The notes: generated from the sequence alone by a model not told the origin. A DNA stretch of 64,000 nt from Cellvibrio polysaccharolyticus (GCF_015182315.1 NZ_PRDL01000001.1:1054001-1118000), one strand, 5' to 3'. Counted from the stretch's first letter, positions 34,839 to 44,488 are shown. Translations and numbers: made by a program.

Positions 34839-36455
34839 TTAAAGGGCTCTTTCTGCGTGAGCCAGTTGGATATGAAAACAGCTGCTGCCGTCCGGTGTTC
34901 TGCGAAATTGTATAAACGCCTGGTTGGCTTCGCACAGCTCTTTGCTCAGATATAACCCCAAGCCCGAGCCGGCGTTTTCGGTAGTAAAAAACGGTTCAAA
35001 AAGGTGCTTTTCATTTTCTTCGCTGATGCCCGGGCCGTCGTCTACCACATTGATAAACGGGCGTTGTAGTTTTGAGTCAACCCCGGCTACCAGCATTATA
35101 TGGGGTTTTCCTGTTGCGGAAAGGCTATAACGCAAGCCATTGTCGCAGAGATTGGTTAATACCTGTTGCAATTGACCCGGATCAAATTGGCCGGTAATGC
35201 CCGGTGCCAGGCAATGCAGCACAATATCTAGTGGCTCATTTTTACTGCGGCGATAGTCGGCGACAAAGTCTTTCAGCCAGCTGTTTAACATCACCTGTCT
35301 GGGTTGTGCGGTGCGGCGGCGGGACAATTGCAAAACGTTTTCGATAATCTGATTCACCCGTTTGCATTGGGCATCAATAATTTCCAGCAACCGCTGATCG
35401 CCCGCCGGCAATGCCTCGGATTCGCCGAGTAACTGGCTGGCGTGGCTGATAGCGCCCAACGGGTTGCGAATTTCGTGGGCGATGCTGGCCGTCAAACGCC
35501 CCAGCGAGGCCAATTTCAGTTGCTGGGCTTGCTGTGTGATAGAGCGATTGTCTTCTACAAACACCAGTGTTTCGGCTTCATCGCCAGGTTCCAGTGCCGC
35601 AAAATTGATCTTCACTTCATCAGACAAGCCGCTATTAATTTTTAAAACGGGCGAGTGCGCTTTGGGCGATTGTTGCCAGAGTTTTACTTTTTCTTCCAGT
35701 GCCGGAATATCTTTCAAGTCGCCTTTGCCGCTAGCCGGTTGGCGGAAAGACAGCAGATTCATTGCCGACTGATTGCACAATTCAATTTCATTGTGGCGAT
35801 TAAATACCAGAATGCCGGTTCTCATGCGCTCAAGAATCAGCCGCGCCAATTTTTGAATATGTGCGGCTTGAATGGCTTGGGATTTTGCCTCTTCTGCAGA
35901 GGCCACCAGTTTGCGGGTGAGGTGCTGAAAAACAATGGCAATAATAAAAATCAACACGCCCAGCGATGCGGCAGAAAACAGCGAGTCATGATTGAGCGTG
36001 TCATAAAAAAAGCGGTAAAGGCTTTCGGAAATAACCGCGATACATGCCAGGGCTGCGAAAGAAAGTGCAAGCTCGCCGGTTAATAAAATGCCGCCAGCTG
36101 CCACCGTAATCAAAGTCAGGTAGCCGAGCCCGTTGGTCACGCCGCCGCTGGCATGCATCATCAAATTAATAGCGATGAGATCAATCAATAAAATGCCAAA
36201 GATAAAGGCGGGAGACGGCATGTCCCTGGCGCGCCACAAATACACCATGGAGGCGAAATTGAGCACGGTGTAGGCGCACGCGGTATAGAAAAATAAAGCG
36301 GGATCTTCAACGCCTAATACATTAGGGGCCACCTTGTTCTGAAAAAGCAGAATGAGCAGGCTGCCCAGCAAGGTGTGGTAATAGCTATAGGCACGCAACA
36401 GCTGATAGGGATTGTGGCCGGGAGCCGGCAGCGGGTTCAGTAAAAGATTGTCCAT
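34839..36455 (-). CDS. pilS: Sensor histidine kinase PilS
   Basis: A membrane histidine kinase that controls PilR. About six hydrophobic helices occupy the N-terminal 190 residues. A PAS-like region follows (near RMRTGILVFNRHNEIELCN), then the H-box ASIAHEIRNPLGAISHASQL and the ATPase domain with DDGPGISEE and GSGLGLYLSKELC. The ATG at 36455 (MDNLLLNPLP) gives about 538 residues and the best match to family length; an upstream ATG at 36581 is possible. The pilR start lies 29 bp past the pilS stop, so the pair forms one operon. Confidence 0.92.
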   Translation of the reverse strand: MDNLLLNPLPAPGHNPYQLLRAYSYYHTLLGSLLILLFQNKVAPNVLGVEDPALFFYTACAYTVLNFASMVYLWRARDMPSPAFIFGILLIDLIAINLMMHASGGVTNGLGYLTLITVAAGGILLTGELALSFAALACIAVISESLYRFFYDTLNHDSLFSAASLGVLIFIIAIVFQHLTRKLVASAEEAKSQAIQAAHIQKLARLILERMRTGILVFNRHNEIELCNQSAMNLLSFRQPASGKGDLKDIPALEEKVKLWQQSPKAHSPVLKINSGLSDEVKINFAALEPGDEAETLVFVEDNRSITQQAQQLKLASLGRLTASIAHEIRNPLGAISHASQLLGESEALPAGDQRLLEIIDAQCKRVNQIIENVLQLSRRRTAQPRQVMLNSWLKDFVADYRRSKNEPLDIVLHCLAPGITGQFDPGQLQQVLTNLCDNGLRYSLSATGKPHIMLVAGVDSKLQRPFINVVDDGPGISEENEKHLFEPFFTTENAGSGLGLYLSKELCEANQAFIQFRRTPDGSSCFHIQLAHAERAL

Positions 36456-36520
36456 GTTGTCAGATGTCGGGCCGGGCGTAAGGTTGTAATGGCTGTCATC
36501 ATAGTGAGTACGCCGGTTTG

Positions 36521-36552
36521 TTAACAGCCCCTTTGCGAAATGGGGCTGATTA
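36521..36552. repeat. Imperfect inverted repeat between pilS and nadE
   Basis: TTAACAGCCCC and GGGGCTGATTAA pair around a short TTT/AAA inner stem, with one extra base in the right arm. It lies in the divergent promoter region. It could be an operator or a leader hairpin; no T-tract follows. Confidence 0.45.
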
Positions 36553-36664
36553 ACCGAAAATGGCTGATTGAGTTCAGGCACATGACCTGATAGGGCTGTC
36601 TACCGATATCAGGATGGCAGCGCCTTTAGGGCTTTTATTTTGCTGCACAGTAAAGAGACTGCGT

Positions 36665-38293
36665 ATGGTTAACGTGACGATAGGAATGGCACAGATTGAT
36701 GTGCTGGTAGGCGATATTCCCGGCAATACCTGTAAAGTGCTGGCGGTCGCCGAGCGGGCTTTTCAGGAGCGCCAGGTGGATGTGATGGTTTTTCCCGAGT
36801 TGACGCTTACCGGCTATCCGCCAGAAGACCTGTTATTGCGCCCGGCCTTGCAAGGTCGTATTGAAAAGGCGTTGGCCGAGTTGCAAGCGGCGCGTTTGCC
36901 GGTGACGCTGGTGGTGGGTTACCCCGTTTTGCGCGGCGGCAAGCTGTTCAATATGGCGGGGGTTATTCAGGACGGTGAATTGATCGCCGAGTATGCCAAG
37001 CAGTGCCTGCCCAATTATCAGGTGTTTGACGAGCAGCGTTATTTCAGCAAAGGTCAGGATGCCTGCGTTGTTACCATTAAAGGCATTCCTGTGGCGCTTA
37101 CCGTGTGTGAAGATATCTGGCATCCGGAGCCCATGTTGCAAGCGCGTGCCGCCGGTGCCCGCCTGATGCTGAACCTGAATGCTTCGCCCTATCATCAGGG
37201 CAAGCAACAGGAGCGGGAACAAATTCTGGCGATTCAGGCTAAAGCTGGCGACATGCCCATTGTGTACACCAATTTATGTGGTGGTCAGGACGAACTGGTA
37301 TTTGATGGCGGTTCGGTATTGGTCGATGCGGCCGGTGATGTGTGCGTGCGTGCGGCAGCTTTTGAAGAGGGCGTTTACACCGCGCGGCTGGAGTGGGATG
37401 GCGTCGCGGTTCATTGTCATGACGGCGAGCAGGTGCCTTATCTGTCATCACACGCATCGGTATACCAGGCACTGGTTACCGGCTTGCGTGACTACGTGAA
37501 TAAAAACCGCTTTAAAGGCGTGTTGCTGGGATTATCCGGTGGTATTGATTCGGCGCTGACGCTGGCAATTGCCGTCGATGCGTTGGGGGCTGATCGGGTA
37601 GAGGCGGTAATGATGCCTTTCCTCTACACCTCGGAATTGAGCCGTACCGACGCGGCGGATCAGGCGGCGCGCATGAACGTCAGCTACCGCTCTATCAGCA
37701 TTGAGCCGATTTACGATGCTTTTATGGCAGGGCTTGAACCCTCGTTCACAGGCAAGCCGCGTGATACCACTGAGGAAAACCTGCAAGCGCGTTGTCGGGG
37801 CGTCATCCTCATGGCACTGTCCAATAAAACCGGCTACATGGTGGTAACCACTGGCAACAAAAGTGAGATGGCGGTGGGTTATTCCACGCTCTATGGCGAC
37901 ATGGCCGGTGGCTTTGACGTGTTAAAAGATGTGCCGAAAACGCTGGTGTTTGCGCTGGCGGAATACCGTAATACGCTGGCTGAGGTTATCCCGCCGTCGG
38001 TCATTACCCGTCCGCCATCCGCAGAGCTGGCACCGGATCAAAAAGATGAAGACAACCTGCCACCTTACAGCATCCTGGATCAGATTCTGGCGTTGTATGT
38101 AGAGCAGGACCAAAGCGCTGAAGACATTATCGGCGCCGGTTTTGACCGCGCTCAGGTGGAGCGGGTGGTGAGATTGGTGGATGTGAACGAATACAAGCGC
38201 CGCCAGGCACCGCCGGGAACCCGTATCAGCGAGCGCGCTTTTGGTCGGGATCGTCGTTACCCGATTACCTCAGGTTGGAAAGCGGGTCATTGA
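36665..38293 (+). CDS. nadE: Glutamine-dependent NAD+ synthetase
   Basis: The last step of NAD+ synthesis, amidating deamido-NAD+ with ammonia from glutamine. The N-terminal nitrilase-type glutaminase has the Glu-Lys-Cys triad in VFPELTLTGYPPEDLLL, KQCLPNYQVFDE and LTVCEDIWHP. The C-terminal synthetase domain has the PP-loop LGLSGGIDSALTLAI and TTGNKSEMAVGY. 542 residues from the ATG at 36665; the frame is open 51 bp further upstream without family similarity. It is monocistronic and ends at a strong shared terminator. Confidence 0.96.
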   Translation: MVNVTIGMAQIDVLVGDIPGNTCKVLAVAERAFQERQVDVMVFPELTLTGYPPEDLLLRPALQGRIEKALAELQAARLPVTLVVGYPVLRGGKLFNMAGVIQDGELIAEYAKQCLPNYQVFDEQRYFSKGQDACVVTIKGIPVALTVCEDIWHPEPMLQARAAGARLMLNLNASPYHQGKQQEREQILAIQAKAGDMPIVYTNLCGGQDELVFDGGSVLVDAAGDVCVRAAAFEEGVYTARLEWDGVAVHCHDGEQVPYLSSHASVYQALVTGLRDYVNKNRFKGVLLGLSGGIDSALTLAIAVDALGADRVEAVMMPFLYTSELSRTDAADQAARMNVSYRSISIEPIYDAFMAGLEPSFTGKPRDTTEENLQARCRGVILMALSNKTGYMVVTTGNKSEMAVGYSTLYGDMAGGFDVLKDVPKTLVFALAEYRNTLAEVIPPSVITRPPSAELAPDQKDEDNLPPYSILDQILALYVEQDQSAEDIIGAGFDRAQVERVVRLVDVNEYKRRQAPPGTRISERAFGRDRRYPITSGWKAGH

Positions 38294-38296
38294 GAT

Positions 38297-38328
38297 AAAA
38301 AAAGCCCTCGACAGGCGAGGGCTTTTTT
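38297..38328. terminator. Bidirectional terminator between nadE and bamD
   Basis: GCCCTCG / CGAGGGC arms around a 5-nt loop, with a run of seven A on the left and six T on the right. It serves the convergent nadE and bamD genes. Confidence 0.92.
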
Positions 38329-38354
38329 ACGAACAAAGCAGGGCTTTTTTCAGA

Positions 38355-39260
38355 TTAACTGCGACCCGGGCGCGGCGGACGCTGATACACCGGATCGTAC
38401 TGCTCACGGGTGTCAAACCCTGGTGGTTCGGACTTTTCAAACAGGCCAAACGTAATACGGTTTACCCACGAGCGTTTGCCATCACCATAGCTGTAACGTT
38501 CGTTAAACTCACCGCTGGAATTCAATACCGGGTGGCTCGGGTAGTTGTCGCGTAGAATGGCGAGCGACTGATCTGCAGATTCCTGCAGGCCAAGAATGCG
38601 ATAACCCTGTACCATAACCGCCAATGCATCCGGAATGGCCGGCGTTTGCGGGTAGTTTTCCAGTACATAACGGCCACGGTTGGTCGCGGCTACGTAAGCG
38701 CCACGTTTGAAGTAATAGTTGGCCACGTGAATTTCATAACGTGCCAGCAGGCTGCGCAGATACAGCATACGCTTGCGGGCGTCGGTGGCGTAAGGACTGT
38801 CCGGGTAGCGGGTTAATAGCTGCGAAAAATTCGCCAGGGATTCCCGCGCCGGGCCCGGATCGCGCATCGTCAGGTCGGTTGGCAGCACGCGCTCAAACAT
38901 GCCTTTGTCCTTGTCGTACGCACTCAGGCCCATCATGTAATAGGCGTAGTCAACATTACGGTGTTGCGGGTGCAAACGGATAAACCGGTTGGCGGTAGCG
39001 ATAGCCGCATCCGGCTGGCCGGACATAAAATAGGCGTAAATCAATTCCAGCTGAGCCTGCTCGGCATAGGTGCCAAAAGGGAAGTTTTCTTCAAGGCTCT
39101 GCAGGTTTCTGACGGCGGTTTCCCATTGGCTGCGCTGAAGTTGGGACTCGGCAGCATGATAAAGATCCGCTTCACTGGTATATTTTGGCTCTTTGTTAGC
39201 AGAAGAGCAGCCAACCAGCAGCAACAGAGCGCTGAGAAGTAGTGGGTGCAGGACTCGCAT
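38355..39260 (-). CDS. bamD: Outer-membrane assembly lipoprotein BamD
   Basis: An essential lipoprotein of the BAM complex that inserts beta-barrel proteins into the outer membrane. The signal peptide ends with the lipobox LLVGCSS, giving Cys at about residue 17 of the ATG at 39260; another ATG lies six codons upstream. The body has TPR-like repeats with the family stretches EENFPFGTYAEQAQLELIYAY (shown here in part), HRNVDYAYYMMGLSAYDKD and YPDSPYATDARKRMLYLR. The C-terminal tail is proline/arginine-rich. It is divergent from rluD, as in many gammaproteobacteria. Confidence 0.95.
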   Translation of the reverse strand: MRVLHPLLLSALLLLVGCSSANKEPKYTSEADLYHAAESQLQRSQWETAVRNLQSLEENFPFGTYAEQAQLELIYAYFMSGQPDAAIATANRFIRLHPQHRNVDYAYYMMGLSAYDKDKGMFERVLPTDLTMRDPGPARESLANFSQLLTRYPDSPYATDARKRMLYLRSLLARYEIHVANYYFKRGAYVAATNRGRYVLENYPQTPAIPDALAVMVQGYRILGLQESADQSLAILRDNYPSHPVLNSSGEFNERYSYGDGKRSWVNRITFGLFEKSEPPGFDTREQYDPVYQRPPRPGRS

Positions 39261-39450
39261 AGGACGCTGGACTCGCAAAAAAGGAAATAATTGATTTGTT
39301 TATTCGTTAACGCCGTAACGTAATGGCGCAGTATTTAAACACAGTGAGTGACGTTGCCATAGGGGCAAACGGCTCAAAGCGAACTAATCCGGAGCAAACG
39401 CCATTCACGGCGAGGCTCCTATCACGCAAGACAGAGGTTATATCCAGCAC

Positions 39451-40413
39451 ATGAAAGAAGTCTTCGAGCTTAGCGCAGAGGTTCCGGTCAGTCTCTATGG
39501 CCAGCGTTTCGACCAGGTTGCGTCCGAGTTGTTCCCTGATTTTTCCCGCTCGCGTCTGCAATCCTGGATTCGTGATGGCCAGTTAACCCTGGACGGCCGC
39601 ATCGCCAAGCCCAAAGACAAAGTCATTGGTGGTGAAATGCTGGAACTGAATGCCGAACTTGAGGCGCAAGGCACCTGGGAGCCGGAGCCGATTCAGCTGA
39701 ATATCGTCCATGAGGACGATCACCTGATGGTGATTAACAAACCGGCCGGCCTTGTGGTTCACCCGGCGGCGGGCAACCATACCGGGACCCTGTTAAATGC
39801 CTTGTTAAACCATGCACCTGACCTGATCAACCTGCCGCGCGCCGGTATTGTGCACCGTCTGGACAAGGAAACGACCGGCTTGATGGTGGTCGCCAAAACC
39901 CTGCACGCTCATACCGATCTGGTAGAGCAGCTGGCGGATCGCACCGTTAGCCGCGAGTACGAAGCGGTTGCTGTAGGAGCGATGACGGGCGGCGGCACGG
40001 TCGATGCGCCCATGGGGCGTCACCCCACCCAGCGTAAATTGATGGCGGTGCTTAGCCATGGCGGCAAGCGCGCCGTTACCCATTACCGGGTGCAAACCCG
40101 CTTCCCGCATCACACCCATATTCGCGTCAAACTCGAAACCGGCAGAACCCACCAGATTCGGGTACACATGGCGCACATCGGCTTTCCGCTGATTGGTGAT
40201 CCGGTGTACGGTAAGCGTTTTAAAATCCCCAAGGGTGCCAGCGAAAACTTGATAGAAACCCTGAAAAGTTTTCCGCGTCAGGCCTTGCATGCTGCCAACC
40301 TGGGGCTTGAACATCCGGAAACCGGTGAGTACACCGAATGGTCTGCACCTGTGCCAGCCGATATGCAGGAATTACTGCGTGCGCTTAAAGAAGGCTATCC
40401 TGAGCAGGATTAG
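39451..40413 (+). CDS. rluD: 23S rRNA pseudouridine(1911/1915/1917) synthase
   Basis: Makes the three pseudouridines of helix 69 of 23S rRNA. It has an N-terminal S4-like RNA-binding domain (SRSRLQSWIRDGQLTLDG) and the catalytic RluA-family motif GIVHRLDKETTGLMVVAKT with the active aspartate. Further family motifs include VEYEA-like REYEAVAVG and the C-terminal RTHQIRVHMAHIGFPLIGDP. Length is 320 residues. The gene is followed after 10 bp by pgeF, the usual arrangement; bamD is divergent upstream. Confidence 0.95.
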   Translation: MKEVFELSAEVPVSLYGQRFDQVASELFPDFSRSRLQSWIRDGQLTLDGRIAKPKDKVIGGEMLELNAELEAQGTWEPEPIQLNIVHEDDHLMVINKPAGLVVHPAAGNHTGTLLNALLNHAPDLINLPRAGIVHRLDKETTGLMVVAKTLHAHTDLVEQLADRTVSREYEAVAVGAMTGGGTVDAPMGRHPTQRKLMAVLSHGGKRAVTHYRVQTRFPHHTHIRVKLETGRTHQIRVHMAHIGFPLIGDPVYGKRFKIPKGASENLIETLKSFPRQALHAANLGLEHPETGEYTEWSAPVPADMQELLRALKEGYPEQD

Positions 40414-40423
40414 GACCAGACTG

Positions 40424-41209
40424 ATGACCCACAACCCGGAAAACACCCTGACTCTTCCTTCATTGATTGTGCCTGACTGGCCGGTATCGGCGCGCGTGCG
40501 CAGCTGTATTACCACGCGCGGCGAGCCGCAGCCCGGCGATGCCTACGCCAGCTTTAACCTGGCGCTACATGTGGGTGACAACCCCGAACGGGTAACGCAA
40601 CGGCGCCACCAGCTCTGCCAGCAACTGGGGCTGGCGCGTGCACCTCAGTGGTTGGAGCAGGTGCATGGTATCCGGGTGGTAGAAGCACAAGATGATGACC
40701 TGGTACGCACCGCCGACGGTTGTTTTACCAGCGCCAGCGGGTTGGCTTGCACGGTAATGACCGCCGATTGTTTACCGGTGTTGTTGGTTAACAAAAAAGA
40801 AAACCGGGTTGCGGCGGTGCATGCCGGCTGGCGAGGCCTTGCTGATGGTGTGCTGGCCAGTGCCGTCGCCAGTTTTGACGATGCGCCGGGCGATTTGCTG
40901 GTGTACCTCGGCCCGGCAATCTCTGCTGCTGCCTTTGAAGTGGGCATCGATGTGCTGGAAACCTTTTTTGAAAACGCCCGTAACACTGACCACAGCGAAA
41001 AAATTGCCCGGGCATTCACCCCCGGGGCAAAGCCATTACACTTTTTCGGCGATCTCTATGCCCTGGCCCGTGCCGAATTGGAGAGCCTGGGGGTACAAGA
41101 CATTTTCGGTGGCGATTTCTGCACCTTTACCGACACCGGGCGTTTTTATTCCTACCGTCGCGACGGCGTAACCGGCCGTATGGCCAGCCTGATCTGGTTA
41201 CAGGAATAA
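40424..41209 (+). CDS. pgeF: Peptidoglycan editing factor PgeF (YfiH/LACC1 family)
   Basis: A 262-residue protein of the former polyphenol oxidase/multicopper family. E. coli YfiH prevents misincorporation of L-Ser into peptidoglycan stems; relatives act on purine nucleosides. The zinc-site residues are visible in LEQVHGIRVV, MTADCLPVLLV and VAAVHAGWRGLADGVL. The ATG at 40424 has AGGA eight bases upstream; the frame continues upstream inside rluD. It overlaps no other gene and probably shares a transcript with rluD. Confidence 0.92.
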   Translation: MTHNPENTLTLPSLIVPDWPVSARVRSCITTRGEPQPGDAYASFNLALHVGDNPERVTQRRHQLCQQLGLARAPQWLEQVHGIRVVEAQDDDLVRTADGCFTSASGLACTVMTADCLPVLLVNKKENRVAAVHAGWRGLADGVLASAVASFDDAPGDLLVYLGPAISAAAFEVGIDVLETFFENARNTDHSEKIARAFTPGAKPLHFFGDLYALARAELESLGVQDIFGGDFCTFTDTGRFYSYRRDGVTGRMASLIWLQE

Positions 41210-41708
41210 GCTTTTGCGGCGTCGATATTTGCGCTGCTCACGAATTGAACAATTTCCCGCAAGACCGCTGCCTTAGGGTTGTTGTCCGGTTACCACAGGG
41301 TGATTAACAACGTTATCCACAGAAGCTGTGCATAACCGGCGCCGGGTAATGCCCGGCACTATGTCGTGGTAATTAACCCGTGCTTGACGTTATGTCGAAG
41401 CAAGGGTTTTGATTTTCGGCCGATGGTGTTTTTCAGGCGCAGGAAGTTACTCTTCGGGCTCTGAAAGGCGGCATTTTTCGCCGCTGCCAGCGTCGGATGG
41501 TGTCTTTTTTGCATTACAAGACTTGCCAAACATGGGTGTTTCTGTCGAAAATCGGCGCCCGTTACCTGACAGCATGCCGCTGTTTTTTTTGTCGTCAGAT
41601 GCAAAATGCGCTCACAGCGACGATTTCATGACGTAGAATAGCCGCCCCGCTGCGCCTGGAGCAGCCGTTTTTCAGCGTTAATTACTTGGATTCACTGGGG
41701 GATACCCG
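41210..41708. other. 499-bp gap between pgeF and ppc
   Basis: I see no supportable gene. It holds a pair of inverted DnaA-box-like sequences (41313-41335), a GCCGGG/CCCGGC hairpin without T-tract (41341-41357) and another small stem near 41467-41485. TAGAAT at about 41634 could be a -10 for ppc, but no good -35 is visible. Confidence 0.5.
41313..41335. promoter_or_regulatory. Inverted pair of DnaA-box-like sequences
   Basis: TTATCCACA (41313-41321) is a perfect DnaA box. Five bases on, TGTGCATAA (41327-41335) is the complement of TTATGCACA, which fits TTATNCACA. None of the replication genes (dnaA, dnaN, gidA) is nearby, so an origin is unlikely; titration or regulation is possible, as is chance. 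Confidence 0.35.
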
Positions 41709-44324
41709 ATGTCAAAATTGCCAGATACCTTGCGTGATAATGTGCGCTTGCTGGGAGAGCTTCTCGGCGAGACGATTCACGCCCACGAAGGGTCAGAACT
41801 TTTCGAAAAGGTTGAGAGCATTCGAAAACTGGGCAAAGCCATTAACAGTGCCGAAAACGCTGACTCTGCGCCATTGGTAAAAATGTTGGGCGATCTGAAC
41901 GATGCCGATGTTCTGCCAATCGTTCGCGCCTTCAGCCAATTTCTCAATTTGGCCAACATCGCTGACCTGGAATATTTTTCCAGCGCCGAATCCGAGCAGG
42001 AAGATGGCTTGAAAGCCATGCTGCTGGAGTTTGCCAGTGTGCACGGTAAGGAGAAACTGGCTCAGGTGATTCGTCAGCTGCGTATCGAACTGGTACTCAC
42101 CGCGCACCCGACCGAAGTTACCCGCCGCACCCTGATTCGCAAATACGAAAATATTTCCCATGCGTTGTCTGAAGTTAAAAACGACAACCTGCTGACCTTT
42201 GAAAAAGACAAGGTTCGCCACCGCATTCACCGTCTGGTAGAAGAAATCTGGACCACTGACGAAATTCGCACCGAGCGCCCGACGGCGCAAGATGAAGCCA
42301 AGTGGGGCTTCGCGGTGATTGAAAACAGCCTGTGGCAGGCGGTTCCCGATTTTATTCGTCACCTCGACAACCTTTGCCGTGAACATCTGGGCCAGAGCCT
42401 GCCGGTCGATGTACAACCCTTCCGTTTCTATTCGTGGATGGGCGGCGACCGCGATGGCAACCCGAATGTCACCCACAAAGTCACGCGTGAAGTGCTGTTG
42501 CTGGGTCGCAAAATGGCGGCTGAGCTGTACGCCTCTGATGCGCTGGAGCTGGCCAACGATTTAAGTATGGCGGACGCCAACGACGAGCTGCGTGCCCGTT
42601 TCCCGAACAGCCGTGCCCCTTATCGCGATGCCATGTTTGCCCTGCGCAAGCGCTTGCTGGCAACAGCGGCCTGGGCCGATGCCCGTCTGCAAGGTCGCTT
42701 CACCGAAGCCCCGGAAGATTTGATTGTTGTTCGCGATGATATCCTCGAGCTGTTGATGCTCTGTTACAAGTCGCTGCACGATGTCGGTTTGCCGCACATT
42801 GCCAGCGGCCCGCTGGTCAACACTATCCGCCGTGTACATTGTTTCGGTATCAACCTGGTGCCACTGGATGTGCGTCAGGACGGTGACCGTCACGTAAAAG
42901 CGATGGACGAGCTGACCCAATACCTGGAATTGGGCAGCTACCGCGAATGGTCTGAAGAAGAGCGTCAGGCGTTCCTGCTGGAGCAACTCAGCAGCAAGCG
43001 GCCGTTACTGCCAGCGCAGTGGCCAAAGTCTGACGAAACCGCTGAAGTGCTCGACACCTGTAAAGTGGTAGCCAACGAGCCGCGCGAAGTTCTGTCGCAC
43101 TACATTATTTCCATGGCACAGCAGCCTTCCGATGTATTGGTGGTGGCACTGTTGCTGAAAGAAAGCGGTATGCAGTGGAATATGCCCATTGTGCCCTTGT
43201 TTGAAACTCTGGATGACCTGGATCGTGCCCCGATTGTAATGGATCGTCTCTGGCAGTTGCCCTGGTATCAGCAGTATTGCCATAAAACCCAGACCGTGAT
43301 GATTGGCTACTCCGACTCCGCCAAGGATGCCGGCAAGCTGTCTGCCACCTGGGCGCAATACAAAGCGCAGGAAAAACTGGTAGCGCTGGCCGAAAAATAT
43401 GCCACGCAACTGGTACTTTTCCATGGCCGTGGCGGCACCATTGGCCGTGGCGGCGGCCCGGTAGAAAAAGCCATGAGCTCGCAGCCTCCGGGGTCGGTAA
43501 AAGGCCGTATTCGTGTTACAGAACAGGGCGAGATGATTCGCTACAAGTTCGGCGTACCGCGTCTCGCGTTCTCCAACTTCTCGGCCTACGTGTCCGCAAC
43601 ATTGCGTTCTACCTTGTCTCCGCACGCTGCGCCGGCACAGGAATGGCGTGACATGATGGAGCTGATGGCCTCGCAAAGTGTTGAAGCCTATCGTTCTGTT
43701 GTACGCGGTCATCCGTCTTTCGTGCCTTACTTCCGCAGTTTGACGCCGGAGCAGGAACTGGGTCTGCTTGCACTGGGTAGCCGCCCGGCCAAGCGTAAAG
43801 TCAGTGGCGGTGTAGAAAGCTTGCGAGCTATCCCGTGGATGTTTGCCTGGACGCAAGTGCGTTTGAACCTGCCGGCCTGGTTGGGCACCCGTCAGGCGCT
43901 GGAATACGGTTTGAAAAATCACCCGGCGATTCTGGAAGATATGATTGCCAACTGGCCGTTCTTCTCCAGCTTCCTGGATCTGCTGGAAATGGTTATCGGT
44001 AAAGCTGATCGTCAAATTTGCGCTTACTACGAACAGCAACTGGTGCCGGTGGAATACCACGGCCTGGGTGAGCAATTACGTGCTGATCTGGCTGCGCTGG
44101 AAGTGTTGATGAATCGCATCAAAAAGCAAACCGAATTGCTGAGCGATGAACCCATTCTGCGTCGCTCTCTGGCAGTACGTAAGCCTTATGTTGATCCGAT
44201 CAACTATCTGCAAGCCGAACTGATGAAGCGCTACCGCAGTAGCGAAGATATCAGCCCGGATCTGGAGCGCGCCCTGAAAGTTACCATGATGGGTATTGCT
44301 GCCGGTATGCGCAATACGGGTTAA
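41709..44324 (+). CDS. ppc: Phosphoenolpyruvate carboxylase
   Basis: Carboxylates PEP to oxaloacetate to refill the TCA cycle. The 871 residues show the catalytic histidine in VLTAHPTEVTRRT (about residue 137), the GYSDSAKDAG segment, FHGRGGTIGRGGGP (about 575), RAIPWMFAWTQ and the C-terminal GMRNTG end with the terminal Gly conserved. Length is typical of the proteobacterial enzyme. It is monocistronic between a 499-bp leader region and a strong terminator. Confidence 0.97.
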   Translation: MSKLPDTLRDNVRLLGELLGETIHAHEGSELFEKVESIRKLGKAINSAENADSAPLVKMLGDLNDADVLPIVRAFSQFLNLANIADLEYFSSAESEQEDGLKAMLLEFASVHGKEKLAQVIRQLRIELVLTAHPTEVTRRTLIRKYENISHALSEVKNDNLLTFEKDKVRHRIHRLVEEIWTTDEIRTERPTAQDEAKWGFAVIENSLWQAVPDFIRHLDNLCREHLGQSLPVDVQPFRFYSWMGGDRDGNPNVTHKVTREVLLLGRKMAAELYASDALELANDLSMADANDELRARFPNSRAPYRDAMFALRKRLLATAAWADARLQGRFTEAPEDLIVVRDDILELLMLCYKSLHDVGLPHIASGPLVNTIRRVHCFGINLVPLDVRQDGDRHVKAMDELTQYLELGSYREWSEEERQAFLLEQLSSKRPLLPAQWPKSDETAEVLDTCKVVANEPREVLSHYIISMAQQPSDVLVVALLLKESGMQWNMPIVPLFETLDDLDRAPIVMDRLWQLPWYQQYCHKTQTVMIGYSDSAKDAGKLSATWAQYKAQEKLVALAEKYATQLVLFHGRGGTIGRGGGPVEKAMSSQPPGSVKGRIRVTEQGEMIRYKFGVPRLAFSNFSAYVSATLRSTLSPHAAPAQEWRDMMELMASQSVEAYRSVVRGHPSFVPYFRSLTPEQELGLLALGSRPAKRKVSGGVESLRAIPWMFAWTQVRLNLPAWLGTRQALEYGLKNHPAILEDMIANWPFFSSFLDLLEMVIGKADRQICAYYEQQLVPVEYHGLGEQLRADLAALEVLMNRIKKQTELLSDEPILRRSLAVRKPYVDPINYLQAELMKRYRSSEDISPDLERALKVTMMGIAAGMRNTG

Positions 44325-44341
44325 TTTTCCCGAAATCGCAT

Positions 44342-44379
44342 CAACAAAAACGCCACGCTTTGTCGTGGCGTTTTTGTTG
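44342..44379 (+). terminator. Terminator of ppc
   Basis: Sixteen-base perfect arms (core CGCCACG / CGTGGCG) with A-run and T-run ends, loop CTTTGT, starting 17 bases past the ppc stop. Symmetrical enough to act in both directions. Confidence 0.92.
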
Positions 44380-44458
44380 GTGAAGTTCGTTGTTTTAAAC
44401 TATGCAGTTGGTGCCATTTTGTCCGTTTGTCATCATTTCAGATATTCAGCCAACGTAA

Positions 44459-44488
44459 AAATAAAAAAGCCCCATCATAAGACGGGGC
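44459..44488 (-). terminator. Terminator of the TonB-dependent receptor gene
   Basis: On the minus strand GCCCCGTC / GATGGGGC (one G-T pair) around a 4-nt loop is followed by TTTTTTATTTTT. It lies about 50 bases past the receptor stop. Confidence 0.85.

Noticed and set aside
41341..41357. GCCGGG / CCCGGC hairpin as the pgeF terminator
   Set aside because: No T-tract follows on either strand and it lies more than 130 bases past the stop codon.
41359..41604. 81-residue minus-strand frame in the pgeF-ppc gap
   Set aside because: Basic, low-information sequence with no ribosome site and no hydrophobic or domain pattern.
43005..44075. 356-residue frame antisense to ppc
   Set aside because: It lies wholly opposite a highly conserved gene, has no ribosome site or recognisable domain, and long antisense frames are expected in GC-rich third positions.
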